Positions 48,167 through 59,097 are shown, counted from the first letter of the stretch. The stretch: 64,000 bases of DNA from Pseudomonadota bacterium (GCA_021805725.1 JAJZEH010000110.1:62001-126000); one strand, 5' to 3'. Notes: generated from the letters alone by a model not told the origin. Made by a program: numbers and translations.

Positions 48167-49123
48167 ATGCAATTGATCTGGATCAGCGGCGCAACAGGCA
48201 GGGTCGTCAAGTTTGCGGTTACCCGCAAGAAACTTTATATCATTGCCCTGGTGATGGTACTGGCTTCCCTGGGCCTGGGTGCATTGATCAATTTCATCGG
48301 GTTGCGCATTACGCTCAACCAGCGTCCGGACATCGTCCGGGAAATTGGCGGCGTGCTCTCGCCCGATGACAAATCCCGCCTCGAGTCCAAATACAGCGAT
48401 CAGTTGACCAAGATTCAGTCCGATCTCAAGTCCGCGTTCGACAGCCTGAGAGACATCGATGCCCTGAAGAACAACCTGTTGAATTATGTGCAACCCGGGG
48501 ACGCAAAGGGTGGGGCAGGCCGCGCTTCAAAAAATACGGGTGGCCCCTACATTCCGCTGGGCTACAATCAGCCGCCTGCCGCAGCACAGGATTTTAACGC
48601 CCTCTTCGACATTTACTCGCAAGACGCCGAGAAGATGAAAGGTCTTGCGGACCAGTTGCGGCATGATCTGAAGGAAAATTACGGCTTGCTTGCCAGCCTT
48701 CCCATCGGCAACCCCCTGGATCACGCGCTTAGCATTTCCAGCGAGTTCGGATATCGCCACGATCCCATCAACGGTCGTCTCGCCGTCCATTCCGGACTGG
48801 ATCTTGAAAGCAAGTCCGGAGAACCCGTGTTTGCCACGGCCGATGGCGAAATCGTCACGGCAGAATGGAGTGGCAGCTATGGCAACATGGTTGAAATCAG
48901 GCATACCAACGGTTTCCTGACCCGTTATGGCCACCTCAAGACCATCCGGGTCAAGTTGGGCGACCACGTCATTCACCACCAGCTCATCGGCCTGGTGGGA
49001 AGTACGGGGCGCTCCACAGGGCCCCACCTGCATTATGAAATCATCGCCGCTACCGGAAGGACGATCGACCCGAAGGATTTTCTCGGGTGGTACTGGCTTG
49101 GCGTTCCCTCCGCAAAGCAATAA
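48167..49123 (+). CDS. Membrane-anchored M23 family metallopeptidase
   Basis: Peptidoglycan endopeptidase of 318 residues. One membrane helix (about 23-46) follows a short cytoplasmic tail, then a coiled-coil stretch (about 65-105) and the LytM domain. Zinc ligands are H208 and D212 (HSGLD) and H289 (GPHLHYEI); H256 (RYGHL) and H287 complete the site, so it should be active. Bactofilin-M23 pairs (for example BacA-LmdC, CcmA-Csd) shape cells elsewhere, and the divergent bactofilin here fits that model. Confidence 0.9.
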   Translation: MQLIWISGATGRVVKFAVTRKKLYIIALVMVLASLGLGALINFIGLRITLNQRPDIVREIGGVLSPDDKSRLESKYSDQLTKIQSDLKSAFDSLRDIDALKNNLLNYVQPGDAKGGAGRASKNTGGPYIPLGYNQPPAAAQDFNALFDIYSQDAEKMKGLADQLRHDLKENYGLLASLPIGNPLDHALSISSEFGYRHDPINGRLAVHSGLDLESKSGEPVFATADGEIVTAEWSGSYGNMVEIRHTNGFLTRYGHLKTIRVKLGDHVIHHQLIGLVGSTGRSTGPHLHYEIIAATGRTIDPKDFLGWYWLGVPSAKQ

Positions 49124-49152
49124 GGCGAATGGATCGGGGTCTGTCCCCTGGC

Positions 49153-50079
49153 TCAGACGCCCGCAGCTTGTGCCTGCCGGTCTGCGTGATAGCTGGAGCG
49201 GACCAGCGGCCCGCAGGCCGCGTGAGCAAAACCCATGTCCAGCGCTTGCCTCTGGAATTCATGAAAGCGTTCCGGGGTGACGAAGCGGCTCACCGGCAAG
49301 TGGTGGAGCGTGGGTTGCAGGTATTGCCCGATGGTCAGCATGTCCACTGCATGCGCGCGCAGGTCGCGCATCACTTCCAGGATTTCTTCGTCCGTTTCAC
49401 CCAGACCTACCATCAGGCCAGACTTGGTTGAAACCTGGGGATGCGCCTCCTTGAAGCGTTTGAGCAGCATCAGCGAGTGCGCGTAATCGGATCCCGGGCG
49501 CGCCTGTTTATAGAGGCGCGGCACGGTTTCGAGGTTGTGGTTCATGACGTCCGGCAGGAACTGCCCAAGAATTTTCAGGGCGAGGTCGAGCCGCCCCCTG
49601 AAGTCAGGAACCAGGACCTCGATCTGGGTGGCAGGTGACTGGCTGCGAATTTCCCTGATGCAGCGGGAAAAATGATCGGCCCCGCCATCGCGAAGATCAT
49701 CGCGGTCCACGCTCGTGACCACCACATAACGCAATTTCATCTGCGCGATGCTTTGTGCCAGGTGATGGGGCTCGTCCGCATCCAGCGGGTCGGGAAGGCC
49801 GTGGCCCACGTCGCAGAATGGGCAGCGCCGCGTGCAGCGGTCCCCCATGATCATGAAGGTTGCGGTGCCGTGGCTGAAGCATTCACCGATGTTGGGACAG
49901 GATGCCTCTTCGCATACGGAATGCAGGCGATTTTCCCGCAGGATGGCCTTGATCTCGTTGAAGCGCGGGCTGCTGGCCGTGCGCACCCGAATCCAGTCGG
50001 GTTTGCGCAGGGGGGCCTGCGGAACGATCTTGATGGGGATGCGCGCTGTTTTGAGGGCCCCCTTTTCCTTGTTGTTCAT
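49153..50079 (-). CDS. lipA: Lipoyl synthase
   Basis: Radical SAM enzyme that inserts two sulfurs into octanoyl groups on 2-oxoacid dehydrogenases. The 308-residue product has the auxiliary cluster cysteines C56, C61 and C67 ([13 protein letters not shown]), the radical [11 protein letters not shown] (C82, C86, C89), and a C-terminal RSSY. The ATG overlaps the lipB TGA (ATGA). Together LipB and LipA make the lipoyl cofactor. Confidence 0.97.
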   Translation of the reverse strand: MNNKEKGALKTARIPIKIVPQAPLRKPDWIRVRTASSPRFNEIKAILRENRLHSVCEEASCPNIGECFSHGTATFMIMGDRCTRRCPFCDVGHGLPDPLDADEPHHLAQSIAQMKLRYVVVTSVDRDDLRDGGADHFSRCIREIRSQSPATQIEVLVPDFRGRLDLALKILGQFLPDVMNHNLETVPRLYKQARPGSDYAHSLMLLKRFKEAHPQVSTKSGLMVGLGETDEEILEVMRDLRAHAVDMLTIGQYLQPTLHHLPVSRFVTPERFHEFQRQALDMGFAHAACGPLVRSSYHADRQAQAAGV

Positions 50080-50714
50080 GATGTCGTGGCGCCGCAAGCA
50101 TCAAGGCGCGTGGTGAGTTGATCGAGCAGTTGCCGCTCGAGGTGCGCGAGCGGTTTTGAAATGCCAAGGTCGCGGGTGCGGGTGACGGGCATGCCCGCGT
50201 AACCGCAGGGATTGATGGCGCCAAAAGGGGCGAGATCCAGGTCCACATTGAGGGAGACGCCATGGTAACTGCATCCGCGCTGTACCCGCAGGCCCAGGGC
50301 CGCGATCTTGGCGTCGTCCACATAGACGCCTGGTGCGCCCGGCCGCAATGCGGCCTCGACGCCATGCTCCGCCAGCACAGCCATCACCGCGTCTTCCATC
50401 AAACGAACCAGGCCCTTCACCGTCAAATGGCGACGGCGCAGGTCAAGCAACAGGTACACCACGATCTGTCCGGGGCCATGGTAGGTGATCTGTCCGCCGC
50501 GATCCACCTTGATCACGGGAATCTGCGAAGCTTTCAGCAGGTGTTCCGGCCTGCCGGCCAATCCCAGGGTGTAAACCGGGGAATGTTGCAGGGACCACAA
50601 CTCGTCCGGGGTGCCTTCATCGCGCTCGCGCGTAAAGGTCTGCATGGCACGCCATACGGGCTCGTACTCGGCCAGCCCGGCAGTGTTGCGGATGACGAGG
50701 GGTACAGGGCTCAC
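50076..50714 (-). CDS. lipB: Octanoyltransferase LipB
   Basis: Transfers octanoyl from acyl carrier protein to lipoyl domains. The 212-residue product has [15 protein letters not shown]136 and C170 (NPCGYAG), the acyl-thioester cysteine. Both ends overlap neighbours by four bases. It uses octanoyl-ACP, normally from the housekeeping fatty-acid pool. Confidence 0.95.
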   Translation of the reverse strand: MSPVPLVIRNTAGLAEYEPVWRAMQTFTRERDEGTPDELWSLQHSPVYTLGLAGRPEHLLKASQIPVIKVDRGGQITYHGPGQIVVYLLLDLRRRHLTVKGLVRLMEDAVMAVLAEHGVEAALRPGAPGVYVDDAKIAALGLRVQRGCSYHGVSLNVDLDLAPFGAINPCGYAGMPVTRTRDLGISKPLAHLERQLLDQLTTRLDACGATTS

Positions 50715-50995
50715 AACACCATCACCACCGAGGGGTGGCCTGACAGATCGCGGTACAGCGCATCGAGCTGCGCCCGCGATACGGCGCGAATGGTGCAGGT
50801 AACGCTAAGATATTTGCCTGCGCTGCTGGAGCGCATTTCCAGTGTTGCCGGATTGAAGTCCGGGGCATGTTGCAGCACGATGCCCATGATGGTTTGGGCA
50901 AAGCCGTCTGCCGTTCGCCCCATGACCTTGATGGGAAAATCGCAGGGAAATTCGAAGATGTCTTCGCTACCTGCTTCAATGATGGATGCGCTCAT
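50711..50995 (-). CDS. ybeD: YbeD family protein (DUF493)
   Basis: The 94-residue product has the family pattern [27 protein letters not shown] and [28 protein letters not shown], a ferredoxin-like fold resembling ACT regulatory domains. Function is unknown. It sits between dat and lipB with four-base overlaps on both sides; ybeD beside lipB is conserved, which suggests a role linked to lipoylation. Confidence 0.9.
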   Translation of the reverse strand: MSASIIEAGSEDIFEFPCDFPIKVMGRTADGFAQTIMGIVLQHAPDFNPATLEMRSSSAGKYLSVTCTIRAVSRAQLDALYRDLSGHPSVVMVL

Positions 50996-51831
50996 GGACG
51001 CTTCTGCTCCTGGTAGAGGGACAGCAGTTTTTTGCTGACCGGCCCCGGAAGGCCGTTGCCCACAGGGATGCCATCCAGTGTCGTGATTGGAACGATCTCT
51101 CGGGTGCTGGAGGTCATCATGATCTCGGAGGCACGGCGCAATTCGGCTTCTGATACGGGGCGTTCCTCGAAGGGAATGCGGTGTTTGGCGGCAATTTCCA
51201 GCACCAGATCGTAGGTGATACCGGGCAACAGCAGATGGTTGCGTGGCGGTGCCAGCAGGATGCCATCCACCACGACCATTGCGTTGCTTGCCGCACCCTC
51301 TGTCAGGTAGCCGTCACGAATCAGCAGGCATTCCGTGGCACCTGCCTCAACTGCCATCTGACGCAACAGCACGTTGGCCAGCAATGAAGTGGTTTTGAGG
51401 TTGCACTTCAGCCAGCGAAAGTCCTCGTGGGTGATGGCCCTGATGCCTTCACTGAGCCATTGGGCGGGGGGAGGCACCAGGGGCTTGGCCATGGCAAACA
51501 CCGTCGGGGTGACGTCCTTGGGAAAGGCGTGATCCCGGGGGGCCACGCCCCGCGTGACGTGAAGGTAGATGGACTGGTTGGCTTCGGGTTCGCGGGCGAT
51601 CAATTCCTCCACCAGCGTTTCCCAGTCCGGTCGCGACATGGGACTGGAAATGCCTACGCCGTCGAGCGATTGGGCCAGACGATCCAGATGGCGCCCAAGC
51701 GCCAGGGGGATGCGGTCATAGACGGGGATGACCTCGTAGACGCCGTCGCCAAAGATAAACCCGCGATCCATGACCGGGACCCGGGCTTGTTCCATGGGCA
51801 TGAACCGGCCGTTCAGATAGACGTCGCTCAT
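50992..51831 (-). CDS. dat: D-amino acid aminotransferase
   Basis: Fold-type IV PLP enzyme that interconverts D-alanine and D-glutamate with their keto acids. The 279-residue product has MDRGFIFGDGVYEVIPV, the cofactor lysine K146 (LKCNLKTTSLLANVL), GYLTEGAASNAMVV and EIMMTSSTREIVPI. Branched-chain or aminodeoxychorismate enzymes share the fold, but the dacC-dat-ybeD-lipB order in betaproteobacteria favours this call. The start overlaps the dacC stop (ATGA). Confidence 0.86.
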   Translation of the reverse strand: MSDVYLNGRFMPMEQARVPVMDRGFIFGDGVYEVIPVYDRIPLALGRHLDRLAQSLDGVGISSPMSRPDWETLVEELIAREPEANQSIYLHVTRGVAPRDHAFPKDVTPTVFAMAKPLVPPPAQWLSEGIRAITHEDFRWLKCNLKTTSLLANVLLRQMAVEAGATECLLIRDGYLTEGAASNAMVVVDGILLAPPRNHLLLPGITYDLVLEIAAKHRIPFEERPVSEAELRRASEIMMTSSTREIVPITTLDGIPVGNGLPGPVSKKLLSLYQEQKRP

Positions 51832-52964
51832 TTCAGCATCAACCTTACAGTGTCCCAACCGCGGGTGAAAGCATTTCCTACGGGAACCGATTCCAGGGCA
51901 ACCAGTTCATGCGTGGCCACCGGTTTACCATCATAGCTGATCTCGAGGGTCCCCAGTTTTTGCCCGGCGGATACGGGAGCCACGATGGGTTGCAGGGTCG
52001 TGAGCGTTTGCTTCAGTCGGGCGGATTCGCCGACGGGATGGGTCATCCAGACATCCTCAGCAAACCCTGCCTTGACTTCGCGCGTGGCGCCCTTGAAAAC
52101 CTCCAGGGATTTGATCGGGGTATTCCTTTGAAACAGGTGCTGGGTTTCAAACGTCTGGAATCCCCAGTTGAGCAGCTTCTGGCTTTCAGTGGTACGGGCC
52201 GAGTCGCTGTTGGTTCCAAGGACGATGGCCAGGATGCGTCGCTCACCGCGCCGCGCCGAACTGATCAGGCAGTATCCGGCGCTTTCGGTATGCCCTGTCT
52301 TGAGGCCATCCACCGTGGGATCGATCCAGAGCAGGCGGTTGCGATTGGGTTGCGTGATGCCGTTGTAGCGGTACTCCTTGATGGCGTAGAGCGGATAGTA
52401 CTCGGGGAAATTGCGGATGAGGGCGCTGACCAGCAGGCCGAGGTCATGCGCCGTGGTGTAATGCTGCGGGTTGGGCAAACCGGTGGCATTGACAAAGTGC
52501 GTGCTGCTCATTCCGAGAGTGCTGGCCATCCTGTTCATGCGTTCGGCAAAGGCATCCTCCGAACCGGCAATCGCTTCGGCCAGTGCAATGCTGGCATCGT
52601 TACCAGACTGGATGATGACCCCATGGATCAGTTCGTCCACGGTGACGGACATCTGGGGTTCGATGAACATGCGCGAACCTTCGGCTTTCCATGCATGCTG
52701 CGACACCGGAAGGGTCTGGGAAGGCGAAAGGGTCCTCTCCTTCAGCGCCTTGAAGGTCAGGTAGGCCGTCATCAGCTTGGTCAGCGAGGCAGGTTCGACG
52801 CGCTGATCGGGGTTGAGTGCGGCGAGGAGCTGGCCACTTTCCACCTCGAGCAGGGTGTACGAACGGGCAGCCACATAGGGGGCGGTCAGGATGGAGTCTG
52901 CTGGGGCAGCAATTTCAGGGATGAGGCAGAAAAACAAAAAGAACGGGTAGAACAGACGACGCAT
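51828..52964 (-). CDS. dacC: D-alanyl-D-alanine carboxypeptidase (PBP5/6 type)
   Basis: Trims the terminal D-alanine from peptidoglycan stems. The 378-residue product has a signal peptide (about 1-22), SLTK (60-63) with the nucleophilic serine, SGN (120-122) and KTG (222-224), then the PBP5 C-terminal beta domain and a short amphipathic tail (GWDTVRLMLK) for membrane binding. It follows rlpA by 40 bases. Confidence 0.94.
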   Translation of the reverse strand: MRRLFYPFFLFFCLIPEIAAPADSILTAPYVAARSYTLLEVESGQLLAALNPDQRVEPASLTKLMTAYLTFKALKERTLSPSQTLPVSQHAWKAEGSRMFIEPQMSVTVDELIHGVIIQSGNDASIALAEAIAGSEDAFAERMNRMASTLGMSSTHFVNATGLPNPQHYTTAHDLGLLVSALIRNFPEYYPLYAIKEYRYNGITQPNRNRLLWIDPTVDGLKTGHTESAGYCLISSARRGERRILAIVLGTNSDSARTTESQKLLNWGFQTFETQHLFQRNTPIKSLEVFKGATREVKAGFAEDVWMTHPVGESARLKQTLTTLQPIVAPVSAGQKLGTLEISYDGKPVATHELVALESVPVGNAFTRGWDTVRLMLK

Positions 52965-53004
52965 GACGGTAACCTGATGGCCAAAGCTGGCATTATACCC
53001 CGCG

Positions 53005-53562
53005 TCATTTTGGAAACAGGCGCTCCACCTCCACTTCGGTGCTGCCCTGGTTGATGTAACCCAGTTTCCAGGCGGCGGTGTAGCTCAGGTCGATCAGACG
53101 ATCCGAGCGAAAGGGACCCCGATCATTGATGCGGACCACCACCGATTTATGGTTGGAAAGGTTGGTGACCCGCACATAACTGGGAATGGGCAGCGTGGGA
53201 TGGGCCGCCGTCATGGCATACATGTCGTAGGGCTCGCCACTGGAGGTTTTTTGATTGTTATAGCGCTTGCCGTACCAGGAGGCCATGCCCCGTTCCTTGT
53301 AGGGCCTGTCCGAAGTATCCGGAACATAGACCTTGCCAAAGGCGGTGTAGGGCTTGTTGGCAAATTTCTGGAACGGCTCCTTTTTGGGCACGGCATCGGG
53401 GACGCGATCCAGATGCTCGGGCGGGTGCTTGTCCGGGCCGTCATCGAGATAATATCCCCCCTTGCCGGAGCCGGCTGGGGCGGTTTTGGAAGGTGTCGAG
53501 GCGCACGCGCCCAGGAGCGCCGGGAGCAGGACAATGACGGCAATGCGCCAGGAGGAGTTCAT
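53005..53562 (-). CDS. rlpA: Septal ring lytic transglycosylase RlpA
   Basis: The 185-residue product has a lipobox (LLGAC, about C20), a proline- and lysine-rich linker, and the double-psi beta-barrel with ERGMASWYGKRYNNQKTSSGE and VRINDRGPFRSDRLIDLS. The C-terminal SPOR domain of E. coli and Pseudomonas RlpA is absent, so it probably does not target denuded septal glycan by that route. It overlaps rodA by four bases. Confidence 0.9.
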   Translation of the reverse strand: MNSSWRIAVIVLLPALLGACASTPSKTAPAGSGKGGYYLDDGPDKHPPEHLDRVPDAVPKKEPFQKFANKPYTAFGKVYVPDTSDRPYKERGMASWYGKRYNNQKTSSGEPYDMYAMTAAHPTLPIPSYVRVTNLSNHKSVVVRINDRGPFRSDRLIDLSYTAAWKLGYINQGSTEVEVERLFPK

Positions 53563-54659
53563 TGTTTGACCAGTTTGCGGTGGTGATGAACGCTCATCAA
53601 AATGCCGATGCTGATGAACAGGGTGACGAGCGAGGTTCCGCCATAACTCAAAAAAGGGAGCGGTACGCCGACTACGGGCAATATCCCGCTCACCATGCCC
53701 ATGTTGACGAAAGTGTAGGTGAACAAGGTCATGGAAAGCGAGCCCGCCACGAGCCGGGCAAAGGGTGTTGAGCCTTCATTGGCAATGAACAGGCCGCGTG
53801 TGATGATGACCAGCATGGCCGCCAGGAAGACCATTTCGCCCAGCAGGCCAAACTCTTCGCCAAACACGGCAAAGATGAAGTCCGTGGTGTGTTCGGGAAG
53901 AAAATCCAGGTGGGATTGCGTTCCCCGTAACCAGCCCTTGCCAAACAGGCCACCCGAACCCAGGGCGATCATGGACTGGAGTGTGTGGTAGCCCGCACCC
54001 AGGGGGTCCTGGCTGGGGTCGAGCAGGGTCAGAATGCGTTTTTTCTGATAATCGTGCATGACGTGCCATACCATGGGCATGGCGGCCAATCCCGCCGCAA
54101 ACAATCCTCCCATGACCTTCCAGGACAGACCGGCAAAAAACAGGACATAAAAACCTGAAGAGGCAATCAGCAGGGCCGTGCCCAGATCGGGTTGGCGCAC
54201 CACCAATGCCACAGGCACCAGCAGAAGCAGGGCCGCTGCCGCGAAATCCCGCCATGTGATGGCCTTGCCCCGCCATTCAAAATATCCCGCCAGGGCGAGC
54301 GGCAGTGCAATTTTCATCAATTCGGATGGTTGAATGCGCATGGGGCCCAGATGGAGCCAGCGTCGTGCGCCGTGGCTGACTTCACCGAACAGCGCCACGC
54401 CCACCAGGGCCACCAGCGCCACTGCGTATACCGGAAAAACCACGCGCTCGATTTTATGGGGTGGGGTGATGGCCATGGCCCACATGGCCATGAAGGCCAG
54501 GCCCAGATTGCGTGCCTGGCTTGCCACCTTGCCCATGTCGGAACCTGAAGCACTGTACAGGACCACAAAACCCAGCGCCATCAGGAGCAGGCTGGTATTG
54601 AACAGGGTGGGGTCCAGCGGGGCAACCAGCCGCGCGCGCAGTTCCTTAATCGTGGGCAC
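53559..54659 (-). CDS. rodA: Peptidoglycan polymerase RodA (SEDS)
   Basis: Glycan polymerase of the elongation complex, working with PBP2. The product of about 366 residues has ten membrane helices, FGEVSHGARRWLHLGPMRIQPSE (the catalytic loop region), and GVPLPFLSYGGTSLV. I prefer GTG 54659 because GGGAG lies six bases upstream; ATG 54677 is an alternative with no ribosome binding site. Either start overlaps the end of mrdA. Confidence 0.93.
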   Translation of the reverse strand: MPTIKELRARLVAPLDPTLFNTSLLLMALGFVVLYSASGSDMGKVASQARNLGLAFMAMWAMAITPPHKIERVVFPVYAVALVALVGVALFGEVSHGARRWLHLGPMRIQPSELMKIALPLALAGYFEWRGKAITWRDFAAAALLLLVPVALVVRQPDLGTALLIASSGFYVLFFAGLSWKVMGGLFAAGLAAMPMVWHVMHDYQKKRILTLLDPSQDPLGAGYHTLQSMIALGSGGLFGKGWLRGTQSHLDFLPEHTTDFIFAVFGEEFGLLGEMVFLAAMLVIITRGLFIANEGSTPFARLVAGSLSMTLFTYTFVNMGMVSGILPVVGVPLPFLSYGGTSLVTLFISIGILMSVHHHRKLVKQ

Positions 54660-56544
54660 TATCGTCTCCCGCGTCATTGGCGTTGGGTACGCCTTTCACC
54701 TGTTGTCCCAGCAGGTAGAAATCCAGCACCTGGCGTGCAATGGGCGCGGCGATGGAGCCGCCGTGCCCGCCATTTTCCACCAGCACCGCCACGGCAATTT
54801 TTGGATGATCTGCGGGTGCGAAAGCCACGAACAGGGCATGGTCGCGATTGCGTTCGGCCGTGCGGCTTTCGCTGTACTTCTCTCCCTGTCGCACCCCCAC
54901 CACCTGGGCCGTACCGGTTTTTCCGGCGATGAGGTAGGTGGCACCCGCCCCGGCCTGAGCCGCTGTTCCCCCCGGTTTCATCACGTCCACCATGGCGTCG
55001 CGCACAAAATCCACATCGGCCTGCTTGAGCGGCACGGTGCGCACGGTTTCAAGAGGCATGCCGCGAATGCTGCCCGTGGCGCGGTCACGAATGGCGCGGA
55101 CCAGATGGGGCCGCATCATGACGCCATTGTTGGCCAGTGTGGCCATGGCCTGTGCCAATTGCAACGGGGTGGCCAGCACATATCCCTGGCCAATGCCGCT
55201 GATCACGGTTTCGCCGCCATACCAGTCCTGTTTGAAACGCTTTTGCTTCCATTCGGTGGAAGGATACAGGCCCGGCATTTCGCCATCCATATCGAGCCCC
55301 GTCTTCTGGCCAAATCCAAACTGGGTAAAAAAGTCATGCATGGCGTCAATGCCCAGATCATTGGCGAGGCTGTAGTAATAGGTGTCGCAGGACTGGACAA
55401 TGGACAGGTGCATGTCCACCGCACCATGGCCGCCTTCCCGCCAATCGCGATAACGGTGGCTGCTGCCCGGAAAGGCAAAGTAACCAGGGTCGGAAACCTT
55501 GTAAGTGGTGCTGCGTTTGCCCAGGGTCAAGGCCGCCAGGGCCATCAGGGGTTTGACCGTCGAACCCGGGGGGTATTGCCCGCGCAGGGCCCGGTTGTTG
55601 AGCGGTTTGTCGGGTGAGTTGTTGAGGGCGTTCCAGTTGTCCTGGTCGATGCCGTCCACGAACAGATTGGGGTCGAAACCCGGCTGGCTGACCAGGGCCA
55701 GGATTTCCCCGGTGGCGGGCTCAATGGCCACCAGGGCGCCCCGATGTTCTCCGAAGGCTTTTTCGGCAGCCTGTTGCAGTTTGGCGTCAATGGTCAGGGT
55801 GAGGTCGTTTCCCGCGACCGGGTCGATGCGGGCCAGCGAGCGCACGCCATGGCCGCCCGCGTCGGTTTCCACCTGCTCGGAGCCCGTCGTGCCATGCAAT
55901 TCCTGCTCATAACGCCCCTCAATGCCGAGCTTGCCGATATGGTTGGTGCCACGATACTGATCCGTCAGGTTTTGGTCGTCCAGGCGGTCCTGGTCGTCCT
56001 CATTGATTCGGCCAATATAGCCGATGAGATGGGAGGCGCTGGTGCCCAAAGGATAGTTGCGTATCAGCCGTGCCTGGATGTCCACTCCCGGAAGGCGGTA
56101 GCGGTTGACGGAAAGGCGGGCAATCTCCACTTCGGTCAGGCGATTTCGAATCGGTGCAGGAGACATTCCATGGGTTTCATCCAGCAGCTTGCGGAACAGC
56201 TTGCGATCCGAGGGGGTGATGGTGACGAGCGTGGAGAGCTGGTTGATGACCGTCTCGAGGTCGCCGCTACGGGCTGGATTGATCTCCAGCGTGTAGGTGG
56301 AGTTGTTCTCGGCCAGGACCATGCCGTTACGGTCCAGAATCAGGCCGCGATTGGGGACGATGGGCACGATGCTGATGCGGTTGGCTTCGGCCAGCGTGTG
56401 GTAGTACCCGTGGGAGACGACCTGCAGCCAGACCAGCCGGGCCAGCAGCAGCAGGCACAGGACGAGGATCAGTCCGGACAAGACCTTCAGGCGCAACTGG
56501 AATTGCCATCGTTCCTCCTGGGGATCGCGCAGCGTCTGACGCAC
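54646..56544 (-). CDS. mrdA: Penicillin-binding protein 2 (elongation transpeptidase)
   Basis: Cross-links new side-wall peptidoglycan with RodA. The 632-residue product has a membrane helix (about 22-43), the pedestal domain (VPNRGLILDRNGMVLAEN), and the transpeptidase with S328 in STVK, SCD (385-387) and KTG (542-544). I start at GTG 56544, two bases after the mreD stop; the longer open frame is mreD sequence. No other in-frame start near mreD gives the family N terminus. Confidence 0.94.
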   Translation of the reverse strand: MRQTLRDPQEERWQFQLRLKVLSGLILVLCLLLLARLVWLQVVSHGYYHTLAEANRISIVPIVPNRGLILDRNGMVLAENNSTYTLEINPARSGDLETVINQLSTLVTITPSDRKLFRKLLDETHGMSPAPIRNRLTEVEIARLSVNRYRLPGVDIQARLIRNYPLGTSASHLIGYIGRINEDDQDRLDDQNLTDQYRGTNHIGKLGIEGRYEQELHGTTGSEQVETDAGGHGVRSLARIDPVAGNDLTLTIDAKLQQAAEKAFGEHRGALVAIEPATGEILALVSQPGFDPNLFVDGIDQDNWNALNNSPDKPLNNRALRGQYPPGSTVKPLMALAALTLGKRSTTYKVSDPGYFAFPGSSHRYRDWREGGHGAVDMHLSIVQSCDTYYYSLANDLGIDAMHDFFTQFGFGQKTGLDMDGEMPGLYPSTEWKQKRFKQDWYGGETVISGIGQGYVLATPLQLAQAMATLANNGVMMRPHLVRAIRDRATGSIRGMPLETVRTVPLKQADVDFVRDAMVDVMKPGGTAAQAGAGATYLIAGKTGTAQVVGVRQGEKYSESRTAERNRDHALFVAFAPADHPKIAVAVLVENGGHGGSIAAPIARQVLDFYLLGQQVKGVPNANDAGDDSAHD

Positions 56545-56546
56545 CT

Positions 56547-57068
56547 TCAGGAAACCCTGGCGTGTTCGTCGCGTGCCCGTTGACGTTCCAGCAATGTGGG
56601 CAGGGCAACCCATAAGAGCGCCGTGAATGGTGATTGAAGCCACCACAGCCACCCTGGCAGCGGGAATTTGAGGATCAGGGCCGCGAGCGCCGTGATGAGC
56701 TGGCTGACGAACAGAATCGGCAGAATATGCAGCGCCTGGTTGGCCGCATAGAACGACAGGATGCGCGTTCGGTAATGAATGGCCAGAAAGTAAACGATGG
56801 AGTAACCCAGGGCATGGATTCCAAGGGTCGAACTGTCGGCCACGTCGGCGAAAATGCCCAGAGTGAAGGCAATCCAGCCGCCAATCAACATGGGTTCGCG
56901 AACCGTCCAGTACACCAGCAACAAGGCCATGAAGTCAGGGCGCAGCAATAGCCACGGGCCACTCCAAGGCAAGAGCATGAGCAAAAAAGCCACCAGAAAA
57001 CTCAATGCCACCAGGCGTACCGTTGCAGGACGCTTCAGAATTTGCGGTTCTTGTGTCGTGCCGATCAT
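56547..57068 (-). CDS. mreD: Rod shape-determining protein MreD
   Basis: Inner-membrane protein of 173 residues with five or six helices. RPDFMALLLVYWTVREP and LGIFADVADSSTLGIHALGYSIVYFL are typical. It links MreB-MreC to the PBP2-RodA pair. The ATG is one base after the mreC stop. The C-terminal tail (LLERQRARDEHARVS) is charged and cytoplasmic. Confidence 0.92.
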   Translation of the reverse strand: MIGTTQEPQILKRPATVRLVALSFLVAFLLMLLPWSGPWLLLRPDFMALLLVYWTVREPMLIGGWIAFTLGIFADVADSSTLGIHALGYSIVYFLAIHYRTRILSFYAANQALHILPILFVSQLITALAALILKFPLPGWLWWLQSPFTALLWVALPTLLERQRARDEHARVS

Positions 57069-57069
57069 G

Positions 57070-57993
57070 TCAAGGCTTTTTCGGTTTTCGCAGCACGCGA
57101 GCCGAACCCAGGGGCTCGGCCTGCGGCTGGTCCAGATTGGGGAGATTTCCCTCCTGGGGCCGGGCGCTGTCCAGCACCAGAACGTAGCGATGGCTGAAGA
57201 CCGCCGCAGTGGGAATGCAATGTACCTGCGCAAAGGCCGACACGGAGTCGCGCTCGACGCTTTTGATCGTCGCCACGGACAATCCCGCGGGGTACACCCC
57301 GTCGATTCCCGAGGTGACGAGTTGATCGCCCGCCTGAATGTCCGACCCCACCGGAACATAGGGGAGCGCCAGCGTGCCCGGCTCGCCATTGCCGTAAGCC
57401 ATGGCCCGCAATCCGTTGCGCACCACCATGACGGGTAGTGCCTGGTTTTTGTCGGTGATGAGGGTGATCTCGTCGTTGAAGGGATTGACGGTGGTGATTT
57501 GTCCGACCAGGCCCTCAACGGAAATGACCGGGGATCCAGCGCGAACCTCTCCGCCCTGGCTGGCGCGGATCACGATTTTCTGAACGAAGGGGTTATGCGC
57601 AACGGCGATGATTTCGGCCACGATGCCGGGCGAGGCTTGCTGCTGGCGCAAATTCAAAAGCCCGTTCAGGGTGTCAATCTGGGACTGCAGCGCCTTGCTT
57701 TGTTGTACCGTGTCGGCTTGCTGCAGCAGGCGCTGGCGCAAGACCTCGTTTTCTGCCTGCAGATTGTGCTGCGAGTCGAGCGCTTCCCCCGCACTGTTGA
57801 TCAGCCAGCCTGGTAACCCGGCAATTTCCTGCAAGGGGTAGATGACGATGCTGACCGCTTTGCGAAAGGCATCCAGCTGGTGGAAGCGAAAATCCACCAC
57901 GATGCAAACCACGGCCAGGGCGCAATAGAAGGTCAGTCGCGCCAGTGGGGAGGGGCCGCGGGTGAACAGATCGGGCGTGCGAATGTCCATCAT
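57070..57993 (-). CDS. mreC: Rod shape-determining protein MreC
   Basis: Bitopic periplasmic scaffold that activates PBP2. The 307-residue product has an N-terminal helix (about 18-40), a coiled coil (about 65-105), and two beta-barrel domains with INPF-type VTTVNPFNDEITLITDKNQAL. A disordered proline-containing tail ends the protein. It follows mreB by 51 bases. Confidence 0.93.
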   Translation of the reverse strand: MMDIRTPDLFTRGPSPLARLTFYCALAVVCIVVDFRFHQLDAFRKAVSIVIYPLQEIAGLPGWLINSAGEALDSQHNLQAENEVLRQRLLQQADTVQQSKALQSQIDTLNGLLNLRQQQASPGIVAEIIAVAHNPFVQKIVIRASQGGEVRAGSPVISVEGLVGQITTVNPFNDEITLITDKNQALPVMVVRNGLRAMAYGNGEPGTLALPYVPVGSDIQAGDQLVTSGIDGVYPAGLSVATIKSVERDSVSAFAQVHCIPTAAVFSHRYVLVLDSARPQEGNLPNLDQPQAEPLGSARVLRKPKKP

Positions 57994-58044
57994 CAGTCCG
58001 CCCCTTGGCTCAGGTCCGATGGTCCGTAGAATGCGCTCGGTGAA

Positions 58045-59097
<1,053 letters not shown>

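Noticed and set aside
49136..49148. GGGG-TCTGT-CCCC hairpin between the M23 peptidase and lipA genes
   Set aside because: Only four pairs and no T-run on either side; too weak to call a terminator.
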